Below are positions 36,087 to 45,437 of a DNA stretch of 64,000 nt, in pieces. The stretch spans positions 62,001 to 126,000 of the forward strand of contig NZ_JAVDDT010000007.1 of the NCBI RefSeq assembly GCF_030848495.1, read 5' to 3'. The DNA is from Natronospira bacteriovora. GTDB lineage: Bacteria; Pseudomonadota; Gammaproteobacteria; Natronospirales; Natronospiraceae. Numbering within the stretch: position 1 is the stretch's first letter; each line of letters opens with the position of its first letter. The position numbers were made by a program, and so were the translations under genes. The notes beneath the pieces are model-generated. The model did no database searches. It was not told the origin of the DNA and saw only the letters and a program-made list of their open reading frames with translations.

Positions 36087-37379
36087 ATGAAACAACTGTT
36101 CCTTGGTTTGTGCCTGAGCCTTCTGAGCCTGGCCCTTTGGGCCGGCGAGGAAGGTCTACCCGTGGCGCCAGGGGAATTGTCGAATCTACTGGCCACGGCG
36201 GAGCCTGGCAGTACGCTGGTGCTTGAGCCCGGGGTTCATCCGGGGGGTGTGCGTATCGAGACCTCCATTACCCTGAAAGCCATGGAAGGTGCCGTCCTTG
36301 ACGGTTTCGCCAATGGCACGGTGCTCGATATCGCGGCGCCCAACGTGACCGTCAGTGGTGTGCATCTGCGCAATGACGGTGCCAATCTAACCCGCATGGA
36401 TGCCGTCATTTTCGTGGCGGCCGATGCCACTGGCGTCCGGCTGCTCGATAATCGGATCGAGGCAAGAGGGTTCGGCATCTGGCTGGATGGCTCCCAGGAT
36501 GCCGTGGTGCGCGGGAATCGCATCAGTGGTGATCCTGCTCTCCGTTCCCAGGATCGTGGCAACGGGATACATCTGTTCAATGTTCGCAATGCGCTTGTCG
36601 AGAACAATGAGGTCTGGTTGGCCCGTGACGGAATTTACATTGACGTAAGCAACGAGAATCGCCTGATTGGCAATTTTCTGCACAATCAGCGTTATGGCAT
36701 CCACTACATGTACTCCCACCACAATGAGGTGCGCGGCAATCGAACCCGGGAGAACCGGACGGGTTTTGCGCTCATGTCTTCCACGCATCTCGAAATCATT
36801 GATAACCATGCTGATGGTGACGAGGGTTACGGCTTCCTTCTCAACGACGTGACCAGTTCACGCATTGAAGGTAATACCGCCCGAAATATCCGTCACAGCA
36901 CCAACCCCGGTGGCGGCTCTGCGATTCGGGGTGGGGAAGGCAAGGCCATGTTCGTCTACAACGCCCAGTTCAATTCCATTCGCCGCAATGTGCTGGCTTA
37001 TACCGATATCGGGATCCATCTGACAGCCGGCTCGGAAGGGAACGAGATTTCCGAGAACGCGCTTCTGAGTAATCGCACTCAGGTCATGTATGTGGCAACC
37101 CGGAAACAGGAATGGTCCGTTGACGGCCGTGGAAACTACTGGAGCGATTACATGGGTTGGGACCTGAACGGTGATGGAATTGGCGACACCCCCCATCAGC
37201 CCAACGACTCCGTGGATCGTATTCTCTGGACGTACCCCATGGCCAGAGTGCTCATGAACAGCCCAGCGGTCCAGCTGTTGCGATGGGTGCAACGTGAGTT
37301 CCCCGTGCTGCGCCCGTCAGGTGTGACCGATAGCGCCCCACTGATGCGCCCACCTCGTTCCCTGGAGGAATTCGAATGA
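36087..37379 (+). CDS. nosD: NosD periplasmic copper/sulfur-centre maturation protein
   Basis: 430 residues from the ATG at 36087 (MKQLFLGLCLSL, a normal signal peptide); the in-frame start at 36057 would add ten residues before it. The mature part is a right-handed parallel beta-helix of NosD/CASH repeats (NVTVSGVHLRNDG, GNGIHLFNVRNALVENNEVW, NRLIGNFLHNQRYGIHYMYSHHN in overlapping pieces). It works with NosF-NosY in assembling CuZ. The stop overlaps the nosF start (ATGA). Confidence 0.95.
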   Translation: MKQLFLGLCLSLLSLALWAGEEGLPVAPGELSNLLATAEPGSTLVLEPGVHPGGVRIETSITLKAMEGAVLDGFANGTVLDIAAPNVTVSGVHLRNDGANLTRMDAVIFVAADATGVRLLDNRIEARGFGIWLDGSQDAVVRGNRISGDPALRSQDRGNGIHLFNVRNALVENNEVWLARDGIYIDVSNENRLIGNFLHNQRYGIHYMYSHHNEVRGNRTRENRTGFALMSSTHLEIIDNHADGDEGYGFLLNDVTSSRIEGNTARNIRHSTNPGGGSAIRGGEGKAMFVYNAQFNSIRRNVLAYTDIGIHLTAGSEGNEISENALLSNRTQVMYVATRKQEWSVDGRGNYWSDYMGWDLNGDGIGDTPHQPNDSVDRILWTYPMARVLMNSPAVQLLRWVQREFPVLRPSGVTDSAPLMRPPRSLEEFE

Positions 37380-38326
37380 ATGCCGCGGTAGAACTCCACA
37401 AAGTCACCCGTCGATTCGGTCCGCTGGAGGCAGTCAAGGAACTGGATCTCGTGGTGGAAGCGGGTGAGGTATTGGGACTGCTCGGCCACAATGGTGCCGG
37501 CAAGTCCACCACGATGAAGATGATGCTGGGTGTGCTGGCACCCACCGGTGGCCAGGTGCGGGTATTGGGTGAGGACCCCCGTGGGCGCCATGCGGATCGG
37601 TTGCGACTCAAGCTGGGCTACCTGCCGGAGAACGTCAGTTTCTATGACAATCTCAGCGGTCGTGAAGTCCTGCGTTATTTTGCCCGCCTCAAGCGGGTTG
37701 CCATCCCCCGGGCGGATACCATGCTGGAGCGGGTGGGCCTGGGTCATGCGGCCGACCGCCGCGTGCGCACGTATTCCAAGGGCATGCGTCAGCGTCTGGG
37801 CCTGGCCCAGGCGCTGCTGGGAGAGCCCCGTCTGCTGTTGCTGGACGAGCCCACTGTCGGGCTGGATCCCATGGCCACCCGTGACGTGTACACGATGATT
37901 GACGAGCTGCGCGGCAATGGCAGCAGCGTCATTCTCTGTTCCCACGTGCTGCCGGGCGTGGAGCGGCATATTGACCGGGTGGCGATCCTGGCTCAGGGCC
38001 GCCTGCTGGCTTCGGGCAGCATTGAAGCCCTCCGGAAAGAGGCCGGTCTACCCCTGCGCATTCAAGCTCGCAGCACTCAGCTCAATGGCAATCTGCGCCA
38101 GCGCCTGGGTGAGCGCATATTGAGTATGGAAGACATGGGTGGTGAGCAGATCGTGTTGACGACCTCGGCCGACCAGAAGCTTGAGGTCATGCGTATCCTG
38201 CTGGACAGCCCCGATGTTCACGATCTGAGCGTTGAGCACCCCAGTCTGGAAAATCTCTATGCCCATTTTGACGCTCAGGTGACGGGTGAACGGGCCGGAC
38301 GGATGGAGGGGCATGGACATGCGTGA
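37376..38326 (+). CDS. nosF: NosF ABC transporter ATPase
   Basis: 316 residues with Walker A GHNGAGKST, Q-loop region YLPENVSFYDNLSG, signature YSKGMRQRLGLAQ, Walker B LLLLDEPTVGLD and switch His in ILCSHVLPG. It powers the NosY permease for NosZ copper-sulfur centre assembly. It overlaps nosD by 4 bases and nosY by 8. Confidence 0.96.
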   Translation: MNAAVELHKVTRRFGPLEAVKELDLVVEAGEVLGLLGHNGAGKSTTMKMMLGVLAPTGGQVRVLGEDPRGRHADRLRLKLGYLPENVSFYDNLSGREVLRYFARLKRVAIPRADTMLERVGLGHAADRRVRTYSKGMRQRLGLAQALLGEPRLLLLDEPTVGLDPMATRDVYTMIDELRGNGSSVILCSHVLPGVERHIDRVAILAQGRLLASGSIEALRKEAGLPLRIQARSTQLNGNLRQRLGERILSMEDMGGEQIVLTTSADQKLEVMRILLDSPDVHDLSVEHPSLENLYAHFDAQVTGERAGRMEGHGHA

Positions 38327-39149
38327 AGTATTGATTGTGGCCGGAAAGGAGTTTCGTGACGGTCTGCGCAACCGCTGGATCATCGCCATTACGCTGGCCT
38401 TTGCTCTGCTGGCATTGGGCCTGGCCTGGGTGGGGGCGGCGGCCTCCGGTGAGATCGGTTTTACCCGTATTTCCACCACGATTGTCAGTCTGGCCAGTCT
38501 TGCCGTGTTTCTGATTCCCCTGATTGCCCTGATGCTTGCCTATGACAGCATCGTGGGAGAGGAAGAAAAGGGAACGCTTCTGCTGCTGATGACCTATCCC
38601 CTGAGCCGGGTGGCCCTGCTGGCGGGAAAGTTTATCGGGCATGGGGGCATTCTCGCACTGTCCACGCTGCTGGGTTTTGGCATCGCCGCAGCCGCCATTG
38701 CCGCCCTGTCGGAGGGTGCCTATCTGTCCGAGATGGCAGGGCCTTTTGCCCTGTTCATCCTCAGTGCCATTCTTCTGGGCTGGGCCTTCCTGGCCGTTGC
38801 CTATCTGATCAGCGTGCTGACGCGGGAGAAGGCGCGTGCCGCCGGGCTGGCGCTGCTCGCCTGGTTCCTCTTCGTGCTGGTCTATGACCTGGCACTGCTG
38901 GGCCTGCTGGTGGGGACTGAGGGGCGTATCGATGGCGGATTGTTTCGCATTCTGCTGCTGCTCAACCCCACCGATGTCTTTCGAATCATCAATCTGACCG
39001 GCTTCGAGGAAGCGGCCGCGGCCAGTGGCATGCTTTCGGTCGTGGCCGAGCAGGGCTACGCCGTTGGCAATCTGCTGCTGATCCTGCTGGCCTGGGCGGT
39101 TGTTCCCCTGTTGGCGGCAGCCGGTCTGTTTGCTGCCCGTCGCAGCTGA
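38319..39149 (+). CDS. nosY: NosY ABC transporter permease
   Basis: 276 residues, the usual NosY length, from the ATG at 38319; GGAGGG lies 8 bases upstream. ATG at 38313 and GTG at 38286 are less likely. About six membrane helices and the ABC-2 permease motif YDSIVGEEEKGTLLLLMTYPL. It partners NosF at the inner membrane. Confidence 0.95.
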   Translation: MREVLIVAGKEFRDGLRNRWIIAITLAFALLALGLAWVGAAASGEIGFTRISTTIVSLASLAVFLIPLIALMLAYDSIVGEEEKGTLLLLMTYPLSRVALLAGKFIGHGGILALSTLLGFGIAAAAIAALSEGAYLSEMAGPFALFILSAILLGWAFLAVAYLISVLTREKARAAGLALLAWFLFVLVYDLALLGLLVGTEGRIDGGLFRILLLLNPTDVFRIINLTGFEEAAAASGMLSVVAEQGYAVGNLLLILLAWAVVPLLAAAGLFAARRS

Positions 39150-39164
39150 TCAAAGGAGGAATAC

Positions 39165-39665
39165 ATGGGTTCCAGACGAGATGCTCTTATACTGCTGGCC
39201 GGTCTGCCTGCCTTGATGTTGATGGCTTGTGGCGACGGCAGGGAAGCGGCAGCCAACTGCAAGGCCGTCACTCTGAGCGATGAGCATGATTGTGCCCTGT
39301 GTGGCATGACCGTGGTGCGTCATCCCGGGCCCAAGGGGCAGGCCTGTCTGCGCAATGGGGACATTCTGCCCTTCTGCTCAACCAGCGACCTGCTTTCCTG
39401 GGCCTGGCAGCCGGAGTCCGGACCAGCGATCGAGGCCCTGTTCGTGCATGACCTGTCCCGCACGGATTGGGAATCGCCGTCGGATGAGACCTACGTGTTG
39501 GCCGGCGATGCCTGGTACGTGGCCGGCCATCAACGACGTGGTGCCATGGGCTATCCTCCGGCGCCCTTCACGGAGAGAGCCGATGCCGAGGCCTTTGCCG
39601 AACAGCATGGCGGACGTGTCTACACCTTCAACGATCTGAGTTTTGACATCATTCGGGGCCGCTGA
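39165..39665 (+). CDS. nosL: NosL copper-delivery lipoprotein
   Basis: 166 residues with a lipobox (LMLMAC, lipidated Cys near residue 22), CALCGMTVVRHPGPKGQ (copper-binding Cys/Met region), and PEDETYVLAGD-like and GYPPAPF segments of the NosL family. It delivers Cu(I) to apo-NosZ from the periplasmic membrane face. A strong AAGGAGG precedes the ATG, 15 bases after nosY. Confidence 0.94.
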   Translation: MGSRRDALILLAGLPALMLMACGDGREAAANCKAVTLSDEHDCALCGMTVVRHPGPKGQACLRNGDILPFCSTSDLLSWAWQPESGPAIEALFVHDLSRTDWESPSDETYVLAGDAWYVAGHQRRGAMGYPPAPFTERADAEAFAEQHGGRVYTFNDLSFDIIRGR

Positions 39666-39710
39666 GCGCGATCGGTGACGACGCCGTTACACGGCGCAGG
39701 AGTGCAAATT

Positions 39711-39977
39711 ATGGGTATCGGTGGAATTGGCATCTGGCAGCTGTTGATCGTGCTGGCCATCGTGGTGCTGCTGTTTGGCACCAAGCGTCTGCGGAGCCTG
39801 GGCAGTGACCTGGGTGGGGCGCTCAAGGGTTTCAAGGGCGCCATGCGTGAAGTGGATGAGGTGGAAAAGGACGTTCGCGAGGCCGGCGAGGAAGTAAGTG
39901 CGGATGTTCCGCGTCTTGCCGCGGAAGAGCGGGCTTCATCGTCGCAGAAGGACACGGCGGTGGAAAAGACTTCCTAG
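39711..39977 (+). CDS. tatA: TatA/TatE-family twin-arginine translocase subunit
   Basis: 88 residues from the ATG at 39711 (AGGAG 8 bases upstream). A short N-terminal membrane helix ([17 protein letters not shown]) is followed by the amphipathic [21 protein letters not shown] and an acidic tail. A nos-linked tatA/E is known from P. stutzeri, and here it is the last gene of the cluster, fitting Tat export of NosZ. No tatB or tatC follows. Confidence 0.94.
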   Translation: MGIGGIGIWQLLIVLAIVVLLFGTKRLRSLGSDLGGALKGFKGAMREVDEVEKDVREAGEEVSADVPRLAAEERASSSQKDTAVEKTS

Positions 39978-40006
39978 CGACCCACCAGGGGTAGCCCCTT
40001 TCCTTG

Positions 40007-40029
40007 GCAGCCGCCAGTGTCGCGGCTGC
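40007..40029. terminator. Hairpin between tatA and the convergent oxidoreductase
   Basis: GCAGCCGC, loop CAGTGTC, GCGGCTGC, 30 bases after tatA and 23 bases beyond the convergent beta-subunit stop. No T-run on either strand. Confidence 0.45.
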
Positions 40030-40051
40030 GGAGGGAGGACCTTGCGAGGCT

Positions 40052-40891
40052 CTACACCTGGAAAGCGGCCTCGATCTCCTGAAGCTGTTCAATGGGCCTT
40101 TCCGGGGCCGCCCGATGGGCGACGTCCTGCCGATAAAGCAGGCCGGTCGTGAAGCCGTCGTTTTCCAGCAATTGTTGATAGGCCTCCCCGCGATTCGCCG
40201 TTTCACGGAATCCCGCGTGTACCTGCTTTTTGTATTGCATCTGCTCCGGCCGGAAAGTGGGGCAGGGGCTCAGTATCTGCAGGAAGGCAAAGCCGGGGTG
40301 GCGAATTCCCTCACTGATGAGCTCCGCCAGGCCGTTGGGGTCGCCCGAGAAGGCGCGGGCGATGAAACCGCAGCCCGCGGCCAATGCCACTTCCAGCGGC
40401 TGGAAAGGGGCCTGATCGGTTCCGTCCGGCTGCATCTGGCTTTCATCCCATCCTGCCTCGGTGGTAGGTGAGGGTTGCCCCTTGGTCATGCCGTAGACGG
40501 CATTGTCCATCACCAGATAGGTCACATTGGCATCCCGACGACAGGCGTGCAGGAAATGATTGCCCCCGATGGAAAAACCGTCTCCATCACCACCCGCTGC
40601 CAGCACCGTGAGATCCGGCCGGCTCAGGGCCAGCCCGGTGGCCACCGGCAGGGCACGCCCGTGGGCACCGTGAAACCCGTAGCTGCGCGTGTAGGCTGGA
40701 ATCCGGGATGAGCAGCCAATACCGGAAATGAAGGCCACTTCATGGGAGGGGATGGCCAGCGTGGACAGTGCCTTGGTTACGGCATTCAGCACCCCGAAAT
40801 CACCACAGCCGGGGCACCAAACCGGCTTCAGGCCTGACTTGTAATCCTTCGGCTTGCAGGGGCGGTCAACGGAGTGAATGGGCAGGTTCAT
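40052..40891 (-). CDS. 2-oxoacid:ferredoxin oxidoreductase, beta subunit
   Basis: A 279-residue ThDP-binding subunit: WCPGCGDFGVLNAVTKAL, ISGIGCSSRIPAY, HGRALPVATGLALSRPDL, the ThDP/Mg motif GGDGDGFSIGGNHFLH and VMDNAVYGMTKGQPSPTT. This is the KorB/PorB family (2-oxoglutarate or pyruvate to acyl-CoA plus reduced ferredoxin). Two-subunit enzymes with this arrangement often use 2-oxoglutarate; the substrate is not proven. It overlaps the alpha gene by 4 bases. Confidence 0.93.
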   Translation of the reverse strand: MNLPIHSVDRPCKPKDYKSGLKPVWCPGCGDFGVLNAVTKALSTLAIPSHEVAFISGIGCSSRIPAYTRSYGFHGAHGRALPVATGLALSRPDLTVLAAGGDGDGFSIGGNHFLHACRRDANVTYLVMDNAVYGMTKGQPSPTTEAGWDESQMQPDGTDQAPFQPLEVALAAGCGFIARAFSGDPNGLAELISEGIRHPGFAFLQILSPCPTFRPEQMQYKKQVHAGFRETANRGEAYQQLLENDGFTTGLLYRQDVAHRAAPERPIEQLQEIEAAFQV

Positions 40892-42633
40892 GCGGCCAGC
40901 TCCCGGATGGCATGAAGGATTTCACCGGGCCGGAGGTTGATGGGGCCCGGCCGGTGCAGGGTGTGACGGTGTGGTGGCAGCTCGTAGTTGGCCCGCAGAT
41001 AATGCTCGAACTGTCGGCCGTGACTCTGTTCCACCACCAGCAAGCGCTCCACGCCGGACAGTGTCTCCTGCATGTGCTCGGGCAGTGCCGGAGCCAGCAG
41101 GCGCAGCGAGATCAGCCGCACCTGCATGCCCTCCGCCCGGGCCTGGGACAGGGCTTCACGAACCGGCCCGGTCAGGGAACCCCAGGTGAGAATGGCCAGG
41201 GGTGCGTCACCGTCCACATCCGCCCAGCGTTTGCCATAGTCATGCGCCAGCAGCTTGTCGCGCCGTCGATCCAGCTGCTCGATATGGTCTTCCGCCAGGC
41301 TGGATGGCCGCCCCTTGCGATCGTGGCTCAGCCCTTCGGCGGTGTATTCGCCACCCACGGTGCCCGGGATGGCCATGGCGGGCACATGAGCCTGGCCGGG
41401 GCCATAGCGTTCGTAGTCAGCCTCGGGAGCGGTCGCAACGTTGCGTGCTGTCATCGGGCCGGTCTCCCCGGGTGCGGCAATGACTGCCCGGGTCTGCGCC
41501 AGACTCTGGTCATTCAGAACAATGGCCGGACATTGCAGGGCCTCGGCCAGGTCCAGGCTCCACTGGGTGGTGTGGACGCAATCCTCGATGCTGTTGGGGG
41601 CGATCACCAGATGTGGCGCGTCACCGTGTGTCCCGTACAGGGCCAGATTGAGGTCGGATTGCTCGGAGCGGGTCGGAATGCCGGTGGATGGGCCACCACG
41701 CATGACATTGATGATCACGACGGGGGTCTCCGAGGCGACGGCGAGACCGATGGATTCGCTCATCAGTGACAGTCCGGGGCCGGAGGTGGCGGTCATGGCA
41801 CGCTTGCCACCAAAGGAGGCGCCAAGACACATATTGATGGTCGCCAGTTCGTCTTCGGCCTGTACCAGCTGGCCCCCGAGTCGGGGCAGCTGTCCGGCCA
41901 GCCATTCCACGATGTCGGTGGACGGTGTGATGGGATAGGCGGCGCAGAATGCCAGCCCACCCCTGAGGGCCCCGGTGGCAGCCGCCTCATTGCCGGAGAT
42001 CAGCCAACGTCCGCCAGCGGCCCTCCCGTCGGCCGGTGGCAGCTCGATGCCGGCTCCGTCATTGAGCCGATCGGCCTGGTCGCAGCCGGCGTGCAGACTC
42101 TCCCTGGCCGCTGTCAGCACCGTCTCTCCCTTGCTGGAAAGGCCGCCACAGACCGTGTCTTCCAGCAGGGCACGTGGCAGACCCGCCAGGCCGGACAGAA
42201 ATCCCAGGCCGATCATGTTGCTCCGCCCACCGGGGATCCCCTTCGCCAGCTCAGCCAGAGGAAGTGCCAACTGCCGGGCGTTGCTCTCGAGGATGAAATC
42301 GGGAATCGCGCCCTGAGCCGGATCGAAGATGACCAGGCTGGCTTCATCCAGGGGGAGTTCAGCCCGGAAGCGCTCGACATTGATCCAATCCAGCGCCATC
42401 AGTACGTCAATGCGGTCGCCCTGGTTCTGGACTGGCCAGTTCGCCAGGCGCAGCAGGGCGGCGGCCTCTCCACCGCGGATCTGAGGCCCGTATGAGCGCC
42501 CCATCACCCCGTGGAGGCCGTGACGCGCCGCAGCCTTCAGCAGCATCTCGCCGGCGCTCATCACGCCGCTGCCGCCACTGCCGGTCAGCGCGATGGAGAG
42601 CGAGCTGGGTTTGGATTCGGCGGGTGGGGACAC
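40888..42633 (-). CDS. 2-oxoacid:ferredoxin oxidoreductase, fused gamma-alpha subunit
   Basis: 581 residues: N-terminal gamma domain (about 10-195; GSGGSGVMSAGEMLLKAA, GRSYGPQIRGGEAA) fused to the alpha (pyrimidine-binding) domain (about 205-581; ISGNEAAATGALRGGLAFCAAYPITPSTDI, TSGPGLSLMSESIGLA and RGGPSTGIPTRSEQSDL). The first gene of a two-gene operon behind a perfect FNR-type box. No cysteine-rich delta domain is encoded, so it depends on external ferredoxin. It would act beside pyruvate dehydrogenase or the TCA cycle under low oxygen. Confidence 0.93.
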   Translation of the reverse strand: MSPPAESKPSSLSIALTGSGGSGVMSAGEMLLKAAARHGLHGVMGRSYGPQIRGGEAAALLRLANWPVQNQGDRIDVLMALDWINVERFRAELPLDEASLVIFDPAQGAIPDFILESNARQLALPLAELAKGIPGGRSNMIGLGFLSGLAGLPRALLEDTVCGGLSSKGETVLTAARESLHAGCDQADRLNDGAGIELPPADGRAAGGRWLISGNEAAATGALRGGLAFCAAYPITPSTDIVEWLAGQLPRLGGQLVQAEDELATINMCLGASFGGKRAMTATSGPGLSLMSESIGLAVASETPVVIINVMRGGPSTGIPTRSEQSDLNLALYGTHGDAPHLVIAPNSIEDCVHTTQWSLDLAEALQCPAIVLNDQSLAQTRAVIAAPGETGPMTARNVATAPEADYERYGPGQAHVPAMAIPGTVGGEYTAEGLSHDRKGRPSSLAEDHIEQLDRRRDKLLAHDYGKRWADVDGDAPLAILTWGSLTGPVREALSQARAEGMQVRLISLRLLAPALPEHMQETLSGVERLLVVEQSHGRQFEHYLRANYELPPHRHTLHRPGPINLRPGEILHAIRELAA

Positions 42634-42669
42634 GGTCCATCCTCGGGCTCAGTGTTAGATTAGAAAATC

Positions 42670-42711
42670 ATTATGAAGGCCCGGGTCTGAAATTGGCTTG
42701 ATCTGGATCAA
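42670..42711 (-). promoter_or_regulatory. FNR-activated promoter of the 2-oxoacid:ferredoxin oxidoreductase
   Basis: TTGATCTGGATCAA (42698-42711) is a perfect FNR/ANR palindrome. On the minus strand CATAAT (42675-42670) lies exactly 32 bases from the box centre, the class II geometry, giving a start near 42663 and a 30-base leader. Confidence 0.75.
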
Positions 42712-42729
42712 TAGAAGCGAGGCGGGTGC

Positions 42730-42759
42730 CTGACGGCCGGAGCCCGCCTTCGGTATAAT
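42730..42759 (+). promoter_or_regulatory. hppD promoter
   Basis: Consensus TATAAT (42754-42759) with CTGACG (42730-42735) 18 bases upstream. The predicted start near 42766 puts the FNR-type box of the divergent operon at about -62, a class I position, so shared control is possible. Confidence 0.7.
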
Positions 42760-42876
42760 GGCCGCAACCGCATTTCTCTGGCGGCACATCCCGACCAGCG
42801 CCGGGCCCGGAACAAGCCGGGAGGGGCGGCGTTCGTCGTGGTGCCGCATTCTGTGACTTTCCAACGGAGAGCGATC

Positions 42877-43935
42877 ATGAGCGAACAGTACGACAACCCC
42901 ATGGGGACCGATGGTTTTGATTTCGTCGAGTACGCGGCGCCGGAACCGCAGCTGCTGCACGATCTCTTCAAGGCCATGGGCTTTACCGCCGTGGCCAAGC
43001 ACAAGAAGCGCAATGTCACCCTGTATCGCCAGAACGACAGCAACTTCCTGGTGAACGAGGAGCCCGGCAGCTTCGCCGAAGATTTCGCCAGGGAACACGG
43101 CCCCTGCGCGACCGGCTTTGCGATCCGCGTCAAGGACGCCGATCACGCCATCAAGCTGGCCCTGGAAAAGGGTGCCACCCAGTTTGGCAAGAAGCCCGAG
43201 ACCCTGGCCGTGGATGCGCCGGCCATCGAAGGCATCGGTGGCAGTGCCCTCTACCTGGTGGATCAGTACGGTGACCAGGGCGACCTCTACGAGGATCAGT
43301 TCGACTTCTTCGAAGGCGTGGAAAAGCGGCCCAAGGGCTTCGGTCTGGATTATGTGGATCACCTGACCCACAACGTCCACTACGGCAACATGGACGAGTG
43401 GTGCAAGTTCTACGAGGATCTCTTCAACTTCCGTCAGATCCGCTACTTCGACATCAAGGGCAAGAAAACCGGCCTGAACTCCCGGGCCATGACCAGCCCG
43501 GACGGCATGGTGCGGATTCCGATCAACGAGTCCTCGGATGACAAGTCCCAGATCGTCGAGTACCTGAACGAGTACAATGGCGAGGGTATCCAGCACATTG
43601 CCCTGTTCACCGACAACATCTACGACACCGTGGAGAACCTGCGCAGCAAGGGTATCGACTTCCTGGATACCCCGGATGCCTACTACGAGCTGATCGACGA
43701 GCGCATCCCCAACCACGGCCAGCCCGTGGACAAGATGCAGGACCTGCGCCTGCTGATTGACGCTGACCAGGAGCACAAGGACCGTCTGCTGCTGCAGATC
43801 TTCACCAAGAACGTCATCGGCCCGATCTTCTTCGAGATCATCCAGCGCAAGGGCAATGAAGGCTTCGGTGAAGGCAACTTCACCGCCCTGTTCGAAGCCA
43901 TCGAGCGCGACCAGGAGAAGCGGGGCGTTCTCTAA
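42877..43935 (+). CDS. hppD: 4-hydroxyphenylpyruvate dioxygenase
   Basis: Turns 4-hydroxyphenylpyruvate into homogentisate with O2. 352 residues from the ATG at 42877 (GGAG upstream); an in-frame start at 42838 is not used. The vicinal-oxygen-chelate fold shows the iron ligands in YVDHLTHNVH (His), EGIQHIALFT (His) and FFEIIQRKGNEGFGEGNF (Glu). It is the first of the tyrosine-degradation genes, with hmgA, fahA and maiA following in pathway-compatible order. Confidence 0.97.
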   Translation: MSEQYDNPMGTDGFDFVEYAAPEPQLLHDLFKAMGFTAVAKHKKRNVTLYRQNDSNFLVNEEPGSFAEDFAREHGPCATGFAIRVKDADHAIKLALEKGATQFGKKPETLAVDAPAIEGIGGSALYLVDQYGDQGDLYEDQFDFFEGVEKRPKGFGLDYVDHLTHNVHYGNMDEWCKFYEDLFNFRQIRYFDIKGKKTGLNSRAMTSPDGMVRIPINESSDDKSQIVEYLNEYNGEGIQHIALFTDNIYDTVENLRSKGIDFLDTPDAYYELIDERIPNHGQPVDKMQDLRLLIDADQEHKDRLLLQIFTKNVIGPIFFEIIQRKGNEGFGEGNFTALFEAIERDQEKRGVL

Positions 43936-43937
43936 AG

Positions 43938-44030
43938 AGTGAACAGATGAAAGTGAACAGTGAACAGATGGGGCGGGCGTAGCCCGCCCGCTTCTTCCTG
44001 TTTACTGGGAACTGTTCACTGGGGACTCTT
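43938..44030. repeat. Modular inverted-repeat element between hppD and hmgA
   Basis: Left arm: three GTGAACAG units (43939-43968). Centre: a perfect 8-bp hairpin GGGCGGGC-GTA-GCCCGCCC (43971-43989). Right arm: inverted ACTGGGAACTGTTCACTGGG units. It begins 3 bases after the hppD stop. This is the short version of the elements at 46414, 55495 and 60021 and lacks their GGCCGTGCC core. The hairpin may terminate or attenuate between hppD and hmgA. Confidence 0.8.
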
Positions 44031-44077
44031 AATTGGTGAGCAGGTATTTGAGTCATTGACCTGTAAGGGGTAGATCG

Positions 44078-45388
44078 ATGGCAATGAATGGAACGAAGGG
44101 CTATATGACTGGCTTCGGCAGCGAGTTTGCCACCGAGGCAGTCGAAGGGGCCTTGCCGGAAGGGCAGAACTCGCCGCAGCGGCCGCCTCATGGGCTGTAT
44201 GCCGAGCAACTGTCGGGTACGGCCTTTACCGCGCCTCGTCACCGTAACCTTCGCAGCTGGCTGTACCGGATCCGTCCGGCGGTGATTCATGGCGAGTTTC
44301 GTCAGATCAAGGAAGGCAGCTTTCACAACCGCTTTGACGAAGTGCCGCCCACACCCAATCAGCTGCGCTGGGGCAAGCTGCCCATGCCCAAGGGCAAGGT
44401 GGATTTCGTCGATGGCCTGTTCACCATGGCCGGCAACGGTTCAGCGGCTTCCCAGTCCGGCATTGCCGTCTATCAGTATCTCGCCAACCGCTCCATGGAA
44501 GATCGTTTCTTCTATAGCGCCGATGGCGAGTTCCTGATCGTGCCCCAGCAGGGCCGGCTTCGCCTGGACAGCGAAATGGGTGTGCTCGAAATCGAGCCGC
44601 AGGAGATTGCCGTCATTCCCCGCGGGGTGCGGTTCCGGGTGGTGCTGCTGGATGATGTGGCCCGCGGGTATGTGGCCGAGAACTTCGGTGCGGCCCTGCA
44701 ACTGCCGGATCTGGGCCCCATCGGCGCCAACGGGCTTGCCAACCCGCGCGACTTCCTCTACCCGGAAGCCGCCTGGGAGGATGAGGAAGGTGATTTCGAA
44801 CTGGTGGCCAAGTTCCAGGGTCATCTGTGGTCGGCGTCAATCGGCCATTCACCCCTGGATGTGGTGGCCTGGCACGGCAACTACGCGCCCTACAAGTATG
44901 ATCTTCGCCGTTTCAATACCATCGGCTCGATCAGCTATGACCACCCGGATCCGTCCATCTTCACCGTGTTGACTTCGCCCTCGGGCAAGCCCGGTGTGGC
45001 CAATATGGATTTCGTGATCTTCGGGCCGCGCTGGCTGGTGATGGAAGACAGCTTCCGTCCACCCTGGTATCACCGCAACATCATGAGTGAGTTCATGGGG
45101 CTCATTCATGGCGAATACGATGCCAAGGAAGCCGATGAGGAAGGTGGCTTCGCACCGGGTGGTTCCAGCCTGCACAACTGCATGTCCGGCCACGGGCCGG
45201 ATGCCGGCAGCTTCGAGAAGGCCACCGCGGCCGATACCTCGAAACCCCAGAAGATCGAAGACACCATGGCCTTCATGTTCGAGACCTGTCTTACCTACAG
45301 GCCCACAAAACAGGCCATGGAAAGCCCGGCCCTGCACAAGAACTACCAGGACTGCTGGAAAGGGCTGAAGAAACACTTCAAGGGCTGA
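44078..45388 (+). CDS. hmgA: Homogentisate 1,2-dioxygenase
   Basis: Ring-cleaving iron dioxygenase giving maleylacetoacetate. Its 436 residues show [14 protein letters not shown], the cupin core, and the iron ligands in [18 protein letters not shown] (His and Glu) and [12 protein letters not shown] (His). AAGGGG precedes the ATG. An O2-dependent step of tyrosine degradation. Confidence 0.97.
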   Translation: MAMNGTKGYMTGFGSEFATEAVEGALPEGQNSPQRPPHGLYAEQLSGTAFTAPRHRNLRSWLYRIRPAVIHGEFRQIKEGSFHNRFDEVPPTPNQLRWGKLPMPKGKVDFVDGLFTMAGNGSAASQSGIAVYQYLANRSMEDRFFYSADGEFLIVPQQGRLRLDSEMGVLEIEPQEIAVIPRGVRFRVVLLDDVARGYVAENFGAALQLPDLGPIGANGLANPRDFLYPEAAWEDEEGDFELVAKFQGHLWSASIGHSPLDVVAWHGNYAPYKYDLRRFNTIGSISYDHPDPSIFTVLTSPSGKPGVANMDFVIFGPRWLVMEDSFRPPWYHRNIMSEFMGLIHGEYDAKEADEEGGFAPGGSSLHNCMSGHGPDAGSFEKATAADTSKPQKIEDTMAFMFETCLTYRPTKQAMESPALHKNYQDCWKGLKKHFKG

Positions 45389-45437
45389 CCGTAACGCATT
45401 CAGTCAGCCCTAAACGAACTTGCAAGGAGTTTTTCAA

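Noticed and set aside
40052-42633. Considered indolepyruvate:ferredoxin oxidoreductase as the identity
   Set aside because: That enzyme has a different domain order and a ferredoxin domain; here a fused gamma-alpha plus a short beta subunit fits two-subunit 2-oxoacid enzymes.
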